Shown: one piece after another, positions 1 to 8,473 of the stretch
Position numbering within the stretch: the first letter of the stretch is position 1
Layout of the letters: each line of letters opens with the position of its first letter
Assembly: GCA_963798805.1 (NCBI GenBank)
Contig: CAWCVC010000005.1
Location: forward strand, 372,001 to 436,000
Origin: CAVZCK01 sp963798805
GTDB taxonomy: Bacteria; Pseudomonadota; Alphaproteobacteria; Rhizobiales; Rhodomicrobiaceae
Length of the DNA: 64,000 nt
Direction: 5' to 3'
Made by a program: the position numbers and the translations under genes
Notes under the pieces: generated by a model
Database searches by the model: none
What the model was told of the DNA's origin: nothing
Seen by the model: the letters and a program-made list of their open reading frames with translations, nothing else

Positions 1-1
1 G

Positions 2-240
2 GCGGAGTGCGGCGCGGCGGCCGAGGCGGCCCCATCGGCGCCAGCGCCAGGCAAAACGGCCGAGGCACCCAGAAACCCACCGGTTCGCTCAATCAAGCCG
101 ACAACGGCTGTATTTCCGACCAGGATCGATCCGAAATACTCCAAGGACTCGCCGGGAACGGCTCGGCTGAGGACCTGCACCGACCAGTACAACGCCAATA
201 AGGCTCGGAATGCCAATGGCGACATGAAGTGGATCGAAAA
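2..240 (+). pseudogene. 5' part of a small unknown protein gene cut by an IS256
   Basis: The frame is open from the window edge. It has an Ala/Pro-rich stretch and then a Cys-containing segment ending in NANGDMKWIEK, where it meets the IS256. The rest of the gene lies to the right of the element (3204-3249). Deleting 241-3203, that is the element plus one 9-bp target copy, gives WIEK-GDGYWSECNKRLKG and a stop, a clean join. I do not recognise a function; the sequence resembles short exported Rhizobiales proteins with a Cys-rich C-terminus. The start lies outside the window. Confidence 0.6.
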
Positions 241-877
241 GATAGTGCCCCAGGAGGTGGTGTAAATTCGGGCCTCCGGCCGGATTGAGCCGGTTCAGAT
301 GGATGCGATCTGTGCCGCATCCAGGCGGGCATCATTGCAGAGTTCTCGCACGGTTTCCAGGCTCATATAGCGCCGTGTGATCGCCCATTCGTCGTTCTGC
401 TCGAGCATGAGTGCGCCGACGAGACGCGTGATAGCGGCCTCGTTCGGAAATATTCCGATTACGGATGTCCGCCGCTTGATCTCCTTATTCAGCCGTTCCA
501 GCGGATTGGTGGAATGGATCTGCTGCCAGTGGGCTTGCGGGAAGGCCTTGTAAGCGAGAACATCTTCCTCGGCGCGGGTCATGAGTTCAGCGAGTTTCGT
601 GTAGCGGGGCTCGAACGCTTTAATCAGACTGCCCCATTTCTCTTTCGCAGCTATCTGGCTGTCGGCTTCGAACGCGGTGCGCAGCGCGGCGGTGACGATC
701 GGCTTGTCCTTCTTTCCGACGCAGGCGAGCGCATTTCGCATGAAATGGACGCGGCAGCGTTGGATGGTCGCGCCAAGGACCTTATCGGCCGCGGCCTTCA
801 AGCCCTTATGCTCGTCAGCGATGTGAAGTTGCCCCGGTTTCGTGGACATCCGAACATTTGCGTTTCAGGAGTTCACG

Positions 878-1192
878 ATGCCAAAGACACAGCCGCCTTA
901 CCCGCCGGAATTCCGGCAACGAATGATCGAGCTGGTCCGATCCGGACGAACGCCGAATGAGCTTGCCAAGGAATTTGACCCATCGGCTCAGGCGATCCGC
1001 AATTGGGTTGCGCAGGCTGACCGCGACGAAGGTCGGCGCGAGGATGGCCTGACGACGGCCGAGCGCGAGGAGTTGAACCGGCTGCGCCGGGAGAACAAGC
1101 AGCTCAAGCTGGAGCGCGAAATCCTCTCAAAAGCCGCGGCCTGGTTTGCTCGGGAGACCGATGTGATCCCACCGAAGGGTTCCAATTCATGA
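878..1192 (+). CDS. IS3-family transposase OrfA
   Basis: The product is about 104 aa and supplies the DNA-binding half of the two-part IS3 transposase. An N-terminal helix-turn-helix runs through PPEFRQRMIELVRSGRTPNE and is followed by a charged coiled-coil (REELNRLRRENKQLKLERE). I use the ATG at 878, after the end sequence, because the upstream in-frame ATG at 842 lies within the terminal repeat. Its stop overlaps the OrfB start at 1189, as expected for translational coupling or frameshifting in this family. Confidence 0.88.
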   Translation: MPKTQPPYPPEFRQRMIELVRSGRTPNELAKEFDPSAQAIRNWVAQADRDEGRREDGLTTAEREELNRLRRENKQLKLEREILSKAAAWFARETDVIPPKGSNS

Positions 1193-2208
1193 GCGCGAAC
1201 CGGGCCGTTTATCCGATCACTGCCATGAGCCGTCTGCTGGGTGTCTCCGCCAGCGGCTTTTACGCTTCGACCAAGCGTCCGCCATCCAGGCGTCGCCAGG
1301 CCGATGCGGCTCTGACCGCCAGGATCCGCACGGCGCATGCTGGCTCGCAGGGCACGTATGGCGTCCCGCGCATTCAGGCCGAACTCGCCGAACAGGGGAT
1401 ATGCGTTGGCCGCAAGCGCGTGGCCCGCTTGATGCGCGCAGCGGCGCTCGCCGGCGTCAGCCGTCGTCGCTTCGTGACGACGACTGTGAAGGGCGGCGGC
1501 CGTCAGGCGCCCGATCTGGTTGACCGCAACTTCACGGCAGACCGGCCTAACGTATTGTGGGTGGCCGATATTACATATTGTCCGACCTGGTCGGGGTTCC
1601 TCTATCTCGCCGTCGTTCTCGATGCCTTCAGCCGACGGATCGTCGGCCAAGTGAGCGCTTGTCGCTCACGATAAACGTTCGCTCCGATGGCAGCCAGCTT
1701 GCACGCCAAGATCGTGTTGGATGCGCTCGATATGGCGCTATGGCGGCGGCGTCCGATCGGCGTGATCCACCACTCCGATCAAGGCTCTCAGTACACGTCT
1801 CTTGCTTTCGGCAAGCGCTGCCGGGAAGCGGGCGTCCGTCCATCGATGGGCTCAGTCGGCGATGCCTATGACAATGCGATGGCGGAAAGCTTCTTCGCCA
1901 CCCTCGAATGTGAGTTGCTCGACCGGCGGCGGTTCAAGACCCACGCCGAGGCGCGCATCGCCATCTTCGAGTTCATCGAAGGCTTTTACAATCCGCGCCG
2001 GCGCCATTCCTCGCTCGGCTATCTCTCGCCGGCGGCGTTCGAGACAAGAGCTCTCGATCCCGGCGCACACGAGCCTGCCGTCGTGCTCGCGTCCGTCAAG
2101 GACGGCCTGGAAACGCCGGGCCAAGCCGCATCGTCGGCCTGCCGGCCATCCGTGACCGCCGCTTCTCCCGACAGCCGTCAGAATCTGCAGGCCGGGATGA
2201 AAAGATGA
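1189..2208 (+). pseudogene. IS3-family transposase OrfB with an in-frame stop inside a hairpin insertion
   Basis: This is the rve/DDE integrase half. HTH_21 comes first (TYGVPRIQAELAEQGI), then WVADITYCPTWSGFLYLAV with catalytic Asp residues, then VIHHSDQGSQYTS, and finally the Glu region AYDNAMAESFFATLE and YNPRRRHSSLGYLSP. After RRIVG a 39-nt segment (1648-1686) adds 13 codons including TAA at 1672-1674. The frame is otherwise continuous, so only readthrough would give full-length OrfB. The second copy carries the same insertion, so the insertion predates or accompanied copying. Confidence 0.85.
1648..1686 (+). repeat. 39-nt hairpin insertion in IS3 orfB
   Basis: GTGAGCG (1651-1657), loop CTTGT, CGCTCAC (1663-1669), then TAA and an AT-richer tail ending before ATGGCAGCC. 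It interrupts the expected RRIVG-x-MA region of the DDE domain. The same segment recurs in the other IS3 copy (hairpin at 15881-15899). Confidence 0.7.
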
Positions 2209-2714
2209 TCCAGGCCGAACAAAAAGATGCGACCGAAAAGGAGGACAAAATGCCGTCAAACCGAATACGCTGATGCCAAGCCCTCAACTCTCTACGAAAC
2301 CGGGGCAAGTCCAGATGATCAGCTTGACGCCGCGCAAGCCACGATCAGCCAGAGAGCGGAGGAACTCGCTCCAGAAGCTTTCCGCTTCCGATGGCATCAC
2401 ATCGATGCCCAGAACCTCCCTGCGTCCGTCGGTGTTGACCGCCACAGCGACTATGACTGCAACCGACACGATGCGCCCGCCGCGCCGCACCTTCAAATAG
2501 GTCGCGTCGATCCAGAGATAGGGCCATTCGCCTTCGAGCGGCCGGTTCAGAAACGCCTGAACGCGCTCGTCGATCTCCGTGCATAGTCGCGACACCTGGC
2601 TCTTGGAGATGCCAGTCAACCCCATCGCCTTAACAAGTTCGTCTACGGAGCGTGTGGAGACGCCCTGGATATAAGCTTCCTGGATCACGGCGGTCATGGC
2701 TTTCTCTGCGGCCC

Positions 2715-2757
2715 GTGTCGAAATGCTTGCCTGATTTCGACAAGCGAAATCAGAGGA
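2715..2757 (-). repeat. Related hairpin insertion in the IS256 transposase
   Basis: On the minus strand: TGATTTCG, loop CTTGT, CGAAATCA (2752 down to 2732), followed by a tail with a further ATTTCG. It has the same loop and layout as the hairpin at 1648-1686 but different, still self-complementary arms. It interrupts the conserved stretch between FLE and the AEKAMTAVIQ region. The exact borders are estimated from the protein family. Confidence 0.6.
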
Positions 2758-3203
2758 GCTCCAGGAATTCAGGAAAATAACTCCCTTTGCGCAACTTGGG
2801 CACTTTCAGATCGACCGTCCCGGCGCGCGTCTCCCAACTGCGTTCGCGATAGCCGTTGCGATAGTTCGCCCGGTCTCCAGTCCGCTCGTGGCGCGACGCG
2901 TTGCATAGTGCGTCGACGTCAAGCGACATCAGCTTCTCGGCAACGAAGCCGAGCATATGGCTGAGAAGTTCGGCATCTGAGGCCTTTTCAAGCGCTGCCT
3001 TCAGCGCCATTCTGTCGTCGGTCATCGTGGTGCCCTCGTCGGTTCGGATCGAATCAACAACTCAATCCTAGCCGGAGAACCACGGTGACCGCCTCGTCTG
3101 GCCGCCCGCGCGGGGCTTCGCTTCGCTATATGGCCAAGCTACGCGAAGCCCGCGCTACACCTCACGAATTTACACCACCCGATGGGACACAAGCGATCGA
3201 AAA

Positions 3204-3249
3204 GGGTGACGGCTATTGGAGCGAGTGCAACAAGCGGCTCAAGGGCTGA
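3204..3249 (+). pseudogene. 3' end of the small gene cut by the IS256
   Basis: Continues the gene that starts at the left window edge: KGDGYWSECNKRLKG and a TGA stop at 3247-3249. It is in frame with the left part once the IS256 and one GATCGAAAA copy are removed. Confidence 0.6.
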
Positions 3250-3529
3250 CCAGCTGGGAGCCGAAGATTCGTTGCCTCACATGTCGCCCGCGACCGGGAG
3301 CCGCTCGCGCACCCGGTGGCATTTGCCGCGCTCCAACGGGTGACCGTCGCCGTCAGCTTGAGACAGAGAGGCGCGTCGCAACGTGTTCAGACGCTGACGC
3401 ACAGATCTGTTGAAAAAGCGCCCGCGCGGCGACCCAGATTGCCCGAATCCCAACGCAGTGACGGCCCTATCGGCAGCGATTTTGAGGAGCGGCTCATGGA
3501 ATTGGGCTGGGCGGGGCGGTAGCAACACA

Positions 3530-3700
3530 GTGCTTCTCGAGAATCTGCGCATTTTCGATGGTAGGTCGGGTGCGCTATCAGCTCATCCGATCCCGTTTGT
3601 TCGCGGCAAAAGGTCGAGCGCCGGTTCCCGTGGACCGCAGCGTTGATGCGCATATCATCGATAACGATGGAATACGCGTTGGCGCGTGTTTTGTTTGTTC
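3530..3700 (+). pseudogene. Amidohydrolase-like N-terminal fragment
   Basis: Two frames together give VLLENLRIFDGRSGALSA and, after a shift, PVPVDRSVDAHIIDNDG. This resembles the start of metal-dependent amidohydrolases, which begin with a beta strand, FDG and later an ID-x-x-G. The metal-binding H-x-H and the rest of the roughly 400-aa protein are absent, so it is a decayed remnant. The assignment rests on a short match. Confidence 0.4.
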
Positions 3701-3722
3701 CAGACGATCCCCCTCGTTACTT

Positions 3723-3781
3723 GGCGTGAAATGGCCAGATCTTCGGAACGGCGTCTGCCAGATTAGGGCGGTTCCGTAGCG
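3723..3781. repeat. Dispersed repeat of about 60 bp (copy 1)
   Basis: Begins GGCGTGAAATGGCCAGA, contains TGCCAGATT and ends GTAGCG. A similar block lies at 11609-11664. The repeated TGGCCAGA/TGCCAGA units resemble the multiple-repeat ends of IS21-family elements, but no IS21 genes are present, so this is only a possible IS end. Confidence 0.4.
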
Positions 3782-4483
3782 CTTTGGTGTTGAGAGTTGG
3801 TCAAATTGTTTAGCTGTTCCAGGTACTTGATGATGATCGGTCATGGGATGAACCTGGGCACCTCGCATTACCTCGAGTGCAGCATTTTCGACGGCTCGGA
3901 CGGAAGCCAAAGCACAAAAGCCTGCCTGCAAGTCAGTTTGAGAGGAGCGGCGGATGTCATGCCATCATAAAATCCGCAAACAAATCCCGAGCCCAATATC
4001 GATCGTGGCTCAGCTTGCGATACTCGATGCGAGACAGTCCGCTGTGACGGTCGGCAGGGACCACGACGCATAGGTCATCAGACGCGAATTTCCGATTGGA
4101 ACGCGACGGCGTGAGGTCGATCTCGTCGTCCGACAGCGGCGCTTCGGCTCGCCACCCCACCCCCCCGCCCCCTGAACCGGGGCGCCGCTGTTTTCGCTCG
4201 CCGATGTGATGCATCCAGGCCTCAGATGAGAGTGGGCGATAGCGAAGCGAGAGAAAATGGCAAGACGCCCTGCTTCAATCCGAGCCACCTTCCTCTATCT
4301 CTTTCGGACCGGAGCCGCTGATCGCAGCAAGACGCCTTGCTCCCCCATGCGCGGAATAGCTCCAATGATCCGCACTCCGCCATCAGATCGTCTTTTAACA
4401 GATCTTACAACCGAGGCTGCCTGCCGACGCCCATGCGCATCAATCAAGTCATCCTCCTGCTCACTCAAATCCGGAATGCTGTC
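3782..4483. other. Region without a supported gene
   Basis: Short ORFs in several frames show no protein-like pattern. A C-rich run (about 4156-4190) is followed by GGGGCGCC. A similar C-rich block occurs near 12300-12350, so this may be another degraded repeat. It would also contain the promoter of the Crp/Fnr-type gene at 4484. Confidence 0.4.
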
Positions 4484-5233
4484 ATGATGGAAGATGCTGA
4501 GATCTCGATTAGAAAGCAGGCCGTGCGACGATCTGGTGACGATCTGGTTTTCAGCCAGCTTCGGACAGATACCTGGTTTGGCAGTCTACCACTCGCCTTG
4601 GCGGAGGCGATGTTTCGCGCTGGTCACCTGGAAGAATACGATGCAGGTCGGACAATTTTTCTCGAAGGTGCTCCGGCGGAAGGCTTGCATGGCATCATCG
4701 ACGGCGCGGTGCATTTGGAACGGGTGTGCATTTCGGGACAACGCGTACTTATACATGCAGCTTCCCGTGGCGCCTGGGTCGGCGAAGCTGCAACCTTTTC
4801 GCCGCGTCCACTCACGTTAACAGCGCGCGCGGTCAAACAGACTCGAACATGGCACATTCCAAGTTTCGCCGTGCTCCGACTTCTGGATCAACAACCGGAA
4901 ATGCTGCACGCCTTGGGCGTGCTTATGGCGAAGCACTTTTCGATGCTCCTTGACGTCATATGCATGACCCTCCGGCCGTCGACCGTGAGCCAGGTAGCAG
5001 GACGACTGATTCTGTTGGACCGGCTTCGCAACGAGAATGCAAAAGGCCGGTCGATGGCCGAGATTGCCATCACTCAGAGCGATCTGGCGGATATGACCGG
5101 GCATTCCAGACAAACAATCAATGCAGTCATAAGACGATTGGCGCGAGAAGGTCTGGTCAAGGTCGGTTATCAGCGCATCGAAGTCTGCGATCCAGAAGCT
5201 TTAAGCGCGCGATTTTGTCCGGACCTGGAGTAG
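4484..5233 (+). CDS. Crp/Fnr-family transcriptional regulator
   Basis: A 249-aa protein, the usual length for the family. The cyclic-nucleotide-binding-like beta roll covers about residues 25-140 (EEYDAGRTIFLEGAPAEGLH). It is followed by a long dimerisation helix and a C-terminal winged HTH (ITQSDLADMTGHSRQTINAV, then LAREGLVKV). There is no Fnr-type cysteine cluster at the N-terminus, so an iron-sulphur oxygen sensor is unlikely. The ligand is unknown. I place the start at the ATG-ATG pair at 4484 because the upstream in-frame extension has no family-like sequence. An ECF sigma gene converges on it. Confidence 0.85.
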   Translation: MMEDAEISIRKQAVRRSGDDLVFSQLRTDTWFGSLPLALAEAMFRAGHLEEYDAGRTIFLEGAPAEGLHGIIDGAVHLERVCISGQRVLIHAASRGAWVGEAATFSPRPLTLTARAVKQTRTWHIPSFAVLRLLDQQPEMLHALGVLMAKHFSMLLDVICMTLRPSTVSQVAGRLILLDRLRNENAKGRSMAEIAITQSDLADMTGHSRQTINAVIRRLAREGLVKVGYQRIEVCDPEALSARFCPDLE

Positions 5234-5296
5234 ACATCCAAAACATGACTAACGCGTCAGGGGGACCGGCACTTGTTCAGGGCCGTTTCCAGGCGA

Positions 5297-5845
5297 CTAC
5301 GGCCGATGGGGCCCTCGGCACATCGGTGACGGGCAGCAATCACTCTCCTCGATCCGTGCAAAAGCTGGAAGATCGAGGATACGCGCCAAGCGTAGGCGCC
5401 CACGCTCAAATCGACCTTTGAACGTCCTGATAGGGCAACTGCAAATAATCGCAGCCTCCTCGCAGTTGACGCCTTCTGCGACGAGAATCAGTGCTTCGCG
5501 CTCGTCTTCGGGCAGACAGAATAAGGCATCGGCAAGGCGGATCACCTCGGAGGATAGCCGAGCTTTATGTATATCCAACTGGTGCACACTGCCTCGCCGA
5601 CTAGCTGTCTTGTCCTGGATCCGTCGCCGAGGCCTGGAATAATAGTCGTTTCGCAAACCCATCAGCAGCCACCCCCTGAAACTGATGTTCTCCTGAAAGC
5701 GGTCGATGTTTTCCCAGGCGTTCAGCAGCGTCTTGTGAACAAGGTCGTCGGCGTCGTTCACGTCACCGCACAAGGCCATGCCAAACGCACGCAGGTGAGG
5801 AAGGTGGGCGATCAGCTTTTGGCGCAATTTCTCACGGTTCAACAA
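5297..5845 (-). CDS. ECF-type RNA polymerase sigma factor (EcfG-like)
   Basis: A 182-aa sigma-70 protein with only regions 2 and 4. Region 2 includes GDVNDADDLVHKTLLNAWEN and FRGWLLMGLRNDYYSR; region 4 has LPEDEREALILVAEGVNCEE and then an HTH (EEAAIICSCPIRTFKGRFER). The pattern is closest to the EcfG general-stress group of alphaproteobacteria. The usual partners (NepR, PhyR) are not next to it, so it may be an extra EcfG paralogue. The region 4 HTH is slightly unusual (TFKGRFERGR where TIKSRVNRAR is common). Confidence 0.85.
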   Translation of the reverse strand: MLNREKLRQKLIAHLPHLRAFGMALCGDVNDADDLVHKTLLNAWENIDRFQENISFRGWLLMGLRNDYYSRPRRRIQDKTASRRGSVHQLDIHKARLSSEVIRLADALFCLPEDEREALILVAEGVNCEEAAIICSCPIRTFKGRFERGRLRLARILDLPAFARIEESDCCPSPMCRGPHRP

Positions 5846-6157
5846 GACACCTACTCGCGTTGCCTGAGTCGGTCGAGGACCGCGCTCGTGACAGTTTCCG
5901 GTTGCACTGGCACGAGATCCGCGCGTGGTCTCAACACGTCCGGTCTCGACATGCAGGCGCGCCCCGGGAGGGGAGGGAGCTGGACGCGCCTGCAGCCGAT
6001 TGCACGCTCAATTCCCAATATTACAATCATCGCTCCAAGAAAATCTGTCGCAGGCGCGACAATCGGCTCAGAAGCAACGACTTCCCGCGCAGCACATCCA
6101 GGCCAGTAGCAAGCGATGTCTTTGCCGCCGGCGCGATCTTCCAGGCGGCAAAGGTGG
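5846..6157. other. Intergenic, no supported gene
   Basis: Lies between the sigma factor start and the end of the outer-membrane pseudogene. The overlapping ORFs on the plus strand are Arg/Ser-rich shadows with no conserved motif. Confidence 0.4.
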
Positions 6158-6907
6158 CTATTTCATCGAGGGAGCGCCGCCGATCGGAAAGGCCACGGTG
6201 AGAAGCGTAGCATTACCCTCGAGTCGGTTCTCGGCATCGAATTCATGCAGCCACTTCAATCGCGTTGTAACATCGGTATTGTCGCATTTGAAACTGTAGC
6301 CGATCACCGGACCGATCGCACTTACCCGGCCCTTGAAAGCGCCAAGACGCGCGCCTTCGCCGCTGTCACCGGTGAGTTCCTGATAGTGATATCCCATGAC
6401 GCCGATGGACAGGCCGTTTGAGAACATGCGCGTAGCGGCAAGTTCGAGATGGAACTCGGTTCCCGTGTTATAATCCGTGATCGGATTGTCGCCGTTGAAT
6501 GTCGCACCAACCGAACCCGAGAGATCGATCCCCAATTTCGGATCGAGCCAGGTGCCGGACGCGCTCGTGTCGAGCGCCCAGCGGTTGAAGGACAAATTGG
6601 CGATCCGATCCTCCCAGTTGCCTGTCGGCGTATTCACCAGCGCGGCCAGGTTCCAATGGAAATTGCCTTCATGCCACCCGATCAGGCCTCCGAATAGCAA
6701 ATCCCCGATTTCGGTTCTGTTGTCCGAGGCGGTGTGCGTAATTGGCGGCCCCAAGGGGGTATTGAAGCTGACGCCCGCGGAAATGTCCTGCCAGCCGAGC
6801 GGAACCGTCATCGAGACCCCGACATTGCCGCCCAGAACCTTGTAGGGCGTAATCCATGTCGCGGTCGACAGATCGATAACTGCCTTGGCGTCGATATCGG
6901 CGACTAA

Positions 6908-8242
6908 GGACATCTCGAACAATAACTGAATCGCGATCCGTGTACGTGCGACCGTGTGACTCAGCCTGCTGGGATTCCAGATCTGGGCGAACAAGGGTAT
7001 GTCGGTTGCATGATCGACGAGGACGCCATTCAATATCGCTGGGACACGGTCGGCAGCAGGCTCGATGAGCGAGGTCGGAGATTGTTCGCAGCAGCCGAGG
7101 TGCGGACCGCCGGCTGGGGTGGTCTTGCGATTGTCTCGCGGATCACTGGGCTCGCCCGCTCGACGATCAATCGCGGCGAGGACGATCTTGACGCGAGGCC
7201 GTTGGCGAAGGGGCAGGTTCGCCGCGGCGGTGGCGGGCGTCGGTCCGTTGCCGAAACGGATCCAGAGCTTGTGCCCGAGCTCAAGCGCCTTGTCGAGCCT
7301 GCAACCCTCGGCGATCCTATACGGCCTCTGATCTGGGTGTCGAAGAGCATGGACAAGCTGGCCGAGACGCTGACGGCGATGGGGCACCCGATCAGCGCCG
7401 ATACCGTGCGCAAGGAGCTGGTGAAGCTCGGCTTCTCGCGCCAGCACAATCGCAAGGCGGATGAAGGCGCAAGGCATCCCGACCGCAACGCACAGTTCGA
7501 GCACATCAACATGAAGGTCGTCGCGGCGCAGGCAGCCGGACAACCGGTCATCTCGGTCGATACGAAGAAGAAAGAGCTGGTCGGCAACTTCAAGAATGGT
7601 GGCTCCGACTATCGGCCCAAGGGCAACCCGCAGCGTGTGAACGTGCACGATTTCGTCGACAAGGAGCTCGGCAAAGCGGTGCCTTACGGCGTCTATGACG
7701 TGGCGGCCAATGCCGGATTCGTCAGTGTCGGGATCACCAGCGACACGGCCGAGTTCGCCGTCGAGGCGATCCGCAGCTGGCTCGGACGGATGGGACGTCA
7801 GCGCTATCCAAAGGCGCAAGAGCTGACGATCACGGCGGACTGCGGCGGCTCGAACGGCGCGCGCGTGCGCCTCTGGAAGGTCGAGTTGCAGAAGTTTGCC
7901 GACGAGACTGGGCTCGTGCTCCATGTCCACCACTATCCGCCGGGCACGTCCAAATGGAATAAGATCGAGCACCGCATGTTTTGCTACATCACGCAGAACT
8001 GGCGTGGCCGTCCGCTAACGGATCGTCTCGCAATCGTCGAGCTGATTGGCGCCACGACGACAAAGGCTGGACTGAAGGTCGAATGTGCGCTCGATACCCG
8101 CACCTATGAGAAGGGCATCAAGGTCAGTCACGCCGAAATGGAGCGGCTCGACGTAACAGGCGATGATTTCCATCCCGAATGGAACTACACAATCAAACCA
8201 AGACAACCAGGGTTTTCGTAGCAGTTATTGTTCGGAGTGTCC
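6908..8242 (+). mobile_element. ISAzo13-family element
   Basis: The terminal inverted repeat is GGACAyyTCsGAACAATAACTG at both ends, with a 3-bp TAA duplication at 6905-6907 and 8243-8245. Length is 1335 bp. It carries one intact transposase gene and may be active. Confidence 0.88.
7010..8221 (+). CDS. ISAzo13-family transposase
   Basis: About 403 aa with the family hallmarks: VISVDTKKKELVGNFKNGG with catalytic Asp, VNVHDFVDKELGKAVPYGVY, LTITADCGGSNGARVRLWK with the second Asp, and HHYPPGTSKWNKIEHRMFCY with the catalytic Glu. The frame is intact. I take ATG at 7010 (MIDEDAIQYRWDTVG); the ORF could extend upstream to 6956 but that extension is not family-like. Confidence 0.92.
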   Translation: MIDEDAIQYRWDTVGSRLDERGRRLFAAAEVRTAGWGGLAIVSRITGLARSTINRGEDDLDARPLAKGQVRRGGGGRRSVAETDPELVPELKRLVEPATLGDPIRPLIWVSKSMDKLAETLTAMGHPISADTVRKELVKLGFSRQHNRKADEGARHPDRNAQFEHINMKVVAAQAAGQPVISVDTKKKELVGNFKNGGSDYRPKGNPQRVNVHDFVDKELGKAVPYGVYDVAANAGFVSVGITSDTAEFAVEAIRSWLGRMGRQRYPKAQELTITADCGGSNGARVRLWKVELQKFADETGLVLHVHHYPPGTSKWNKIEHRMFCYITQNWRGRPLTDRLAIVELIGATTTKAGLKVECALDTRTYEKGIKVSHAEMERLDVTGDDFHPEWNYTIKPRQPGFS

Positions 8243-8473
8243 TAACCGTCCGCCCAAAGGCACCGTGACGTTCGCCCCGGCACTGCCAAAGTAAGTGTAA
8301 AGGTCATTTTCGAAATAGACGCCGGGCGGCGGTACAATGCCTGCCTGGGGCCCACGCAAGCCCAGTAGATAAATGCCTTTGCCGCTTTCGGCGGCCTGCG
8401 CGATCCGGCCGGGTAATAAGGTTGCAAGCAGGCAGCCAACGAACAGCCAAACCCCGCCGAGACGCAAACGCAA

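Larger units (their letters stand above)
824..2313 (+). mobile_element. IS3-family element, copy 1
   Basis: The inverted ends are TGAAGTTGCCCCGGTTTCGT at 824 and, on the other strand, TGGACTTGCCCCGGTTTCGT ending at 2313. GATG flanks it at 820-823 and 2314-2317. It sits inside the IS256 transposase in the opposite orientation. It has the two overlapping ORFs typical of IS3. A second copy lies at 15237-18379, and a diverged right-end fragment at about 33921-34170 ends in the same terminal sequence. Confidence 0.9.
295..3025 (-). pseudogene. IS256-family transposase, broken in two places
   Basis: The N-terminal part (3025 to about 2758) contains the family sequence RANYRNGYRERSWETRAG. The central part (about 2715 to 2314) has the first catalytic Asp in LWIDATYLKVR. 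The C-terminal part (823 to 295) has the ADEHKGLKAAA and STNPLERLNKEIKRR regions. The IS3 splits VKLII from ADEHKG; removing it with one GATG copy restores the frame exactly. Separately, an insertion of about 40 nt near 2715-2757, carrying a hairpin, adds a TGA and shifts the frame between FLE and RAAEKAMTA. The start is ATG at 3025. Confidence 0.85.
241..3194 (-). mobile_element. IS256-family element, disrupted by an IS3
   Basis: The ends share a near-perfect inverted repeat: the 15-bp core GGTGGTGTAAATTCG at 256-270, its complement at 3165-3179, and weaker matches outside it. The 9-bp sequence GATCGAAAA flanks it at 232-240 and 3195-3203, a normal duplication length for this family. Without the IS3 at 824-2313 it would be about 1.46 kb. 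Both the IS3 and a short hairpin insertion disable its transposase, so it could only move if transposase were supplied in trans. Confidence 0.8.
6158..8473 (-). pseudogene. MetA-pathway (SphX-like) outer-membrane protein gene, split by ISAzo13
   Basis: The N-terminal part (8473-8246) has a signal peptide ending at AQA and then GKGIYLLGLRGPQAGIVPPP. The C-terminal part (6904-6158) has alternating beta-strand sequence (PYKVLGGNVGVSMTVPLGW, LSIGVMGYHYQELTGDSGEG). This fits the Phenol_MetA_deg family of predicted outer-membrane transporters. Removing 6908-8242 and one TAA joins VPLGGRL to VADIDAKAVIDL in frame, giving about 325 aa. The likely start is TTG at 8473; the upstream in-frame region has no ATG. 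A longer minus-strand ORF here is an artefact that reads antisense through the IS. Confidence 0.85.

Noticed and set aside
842..877. Upstream ATG for IS3 OrfA at 842
   Set aside because: It lies within the terminal inverted repeat; the conserved protein begins at 878.
5297..5845. Assignment as the main EcfG stress sigma factor
   Set aside because: No nepR or phyR neighbour and a diverged region 4; only EcfG-like is supported.
6158..7972. A 604-codon minus-strand ORF
   Set aside because: Only its last roughly 250 codons are real (the outer-membrane protein). The rest reads antisense through the ISAzo13 transposase.
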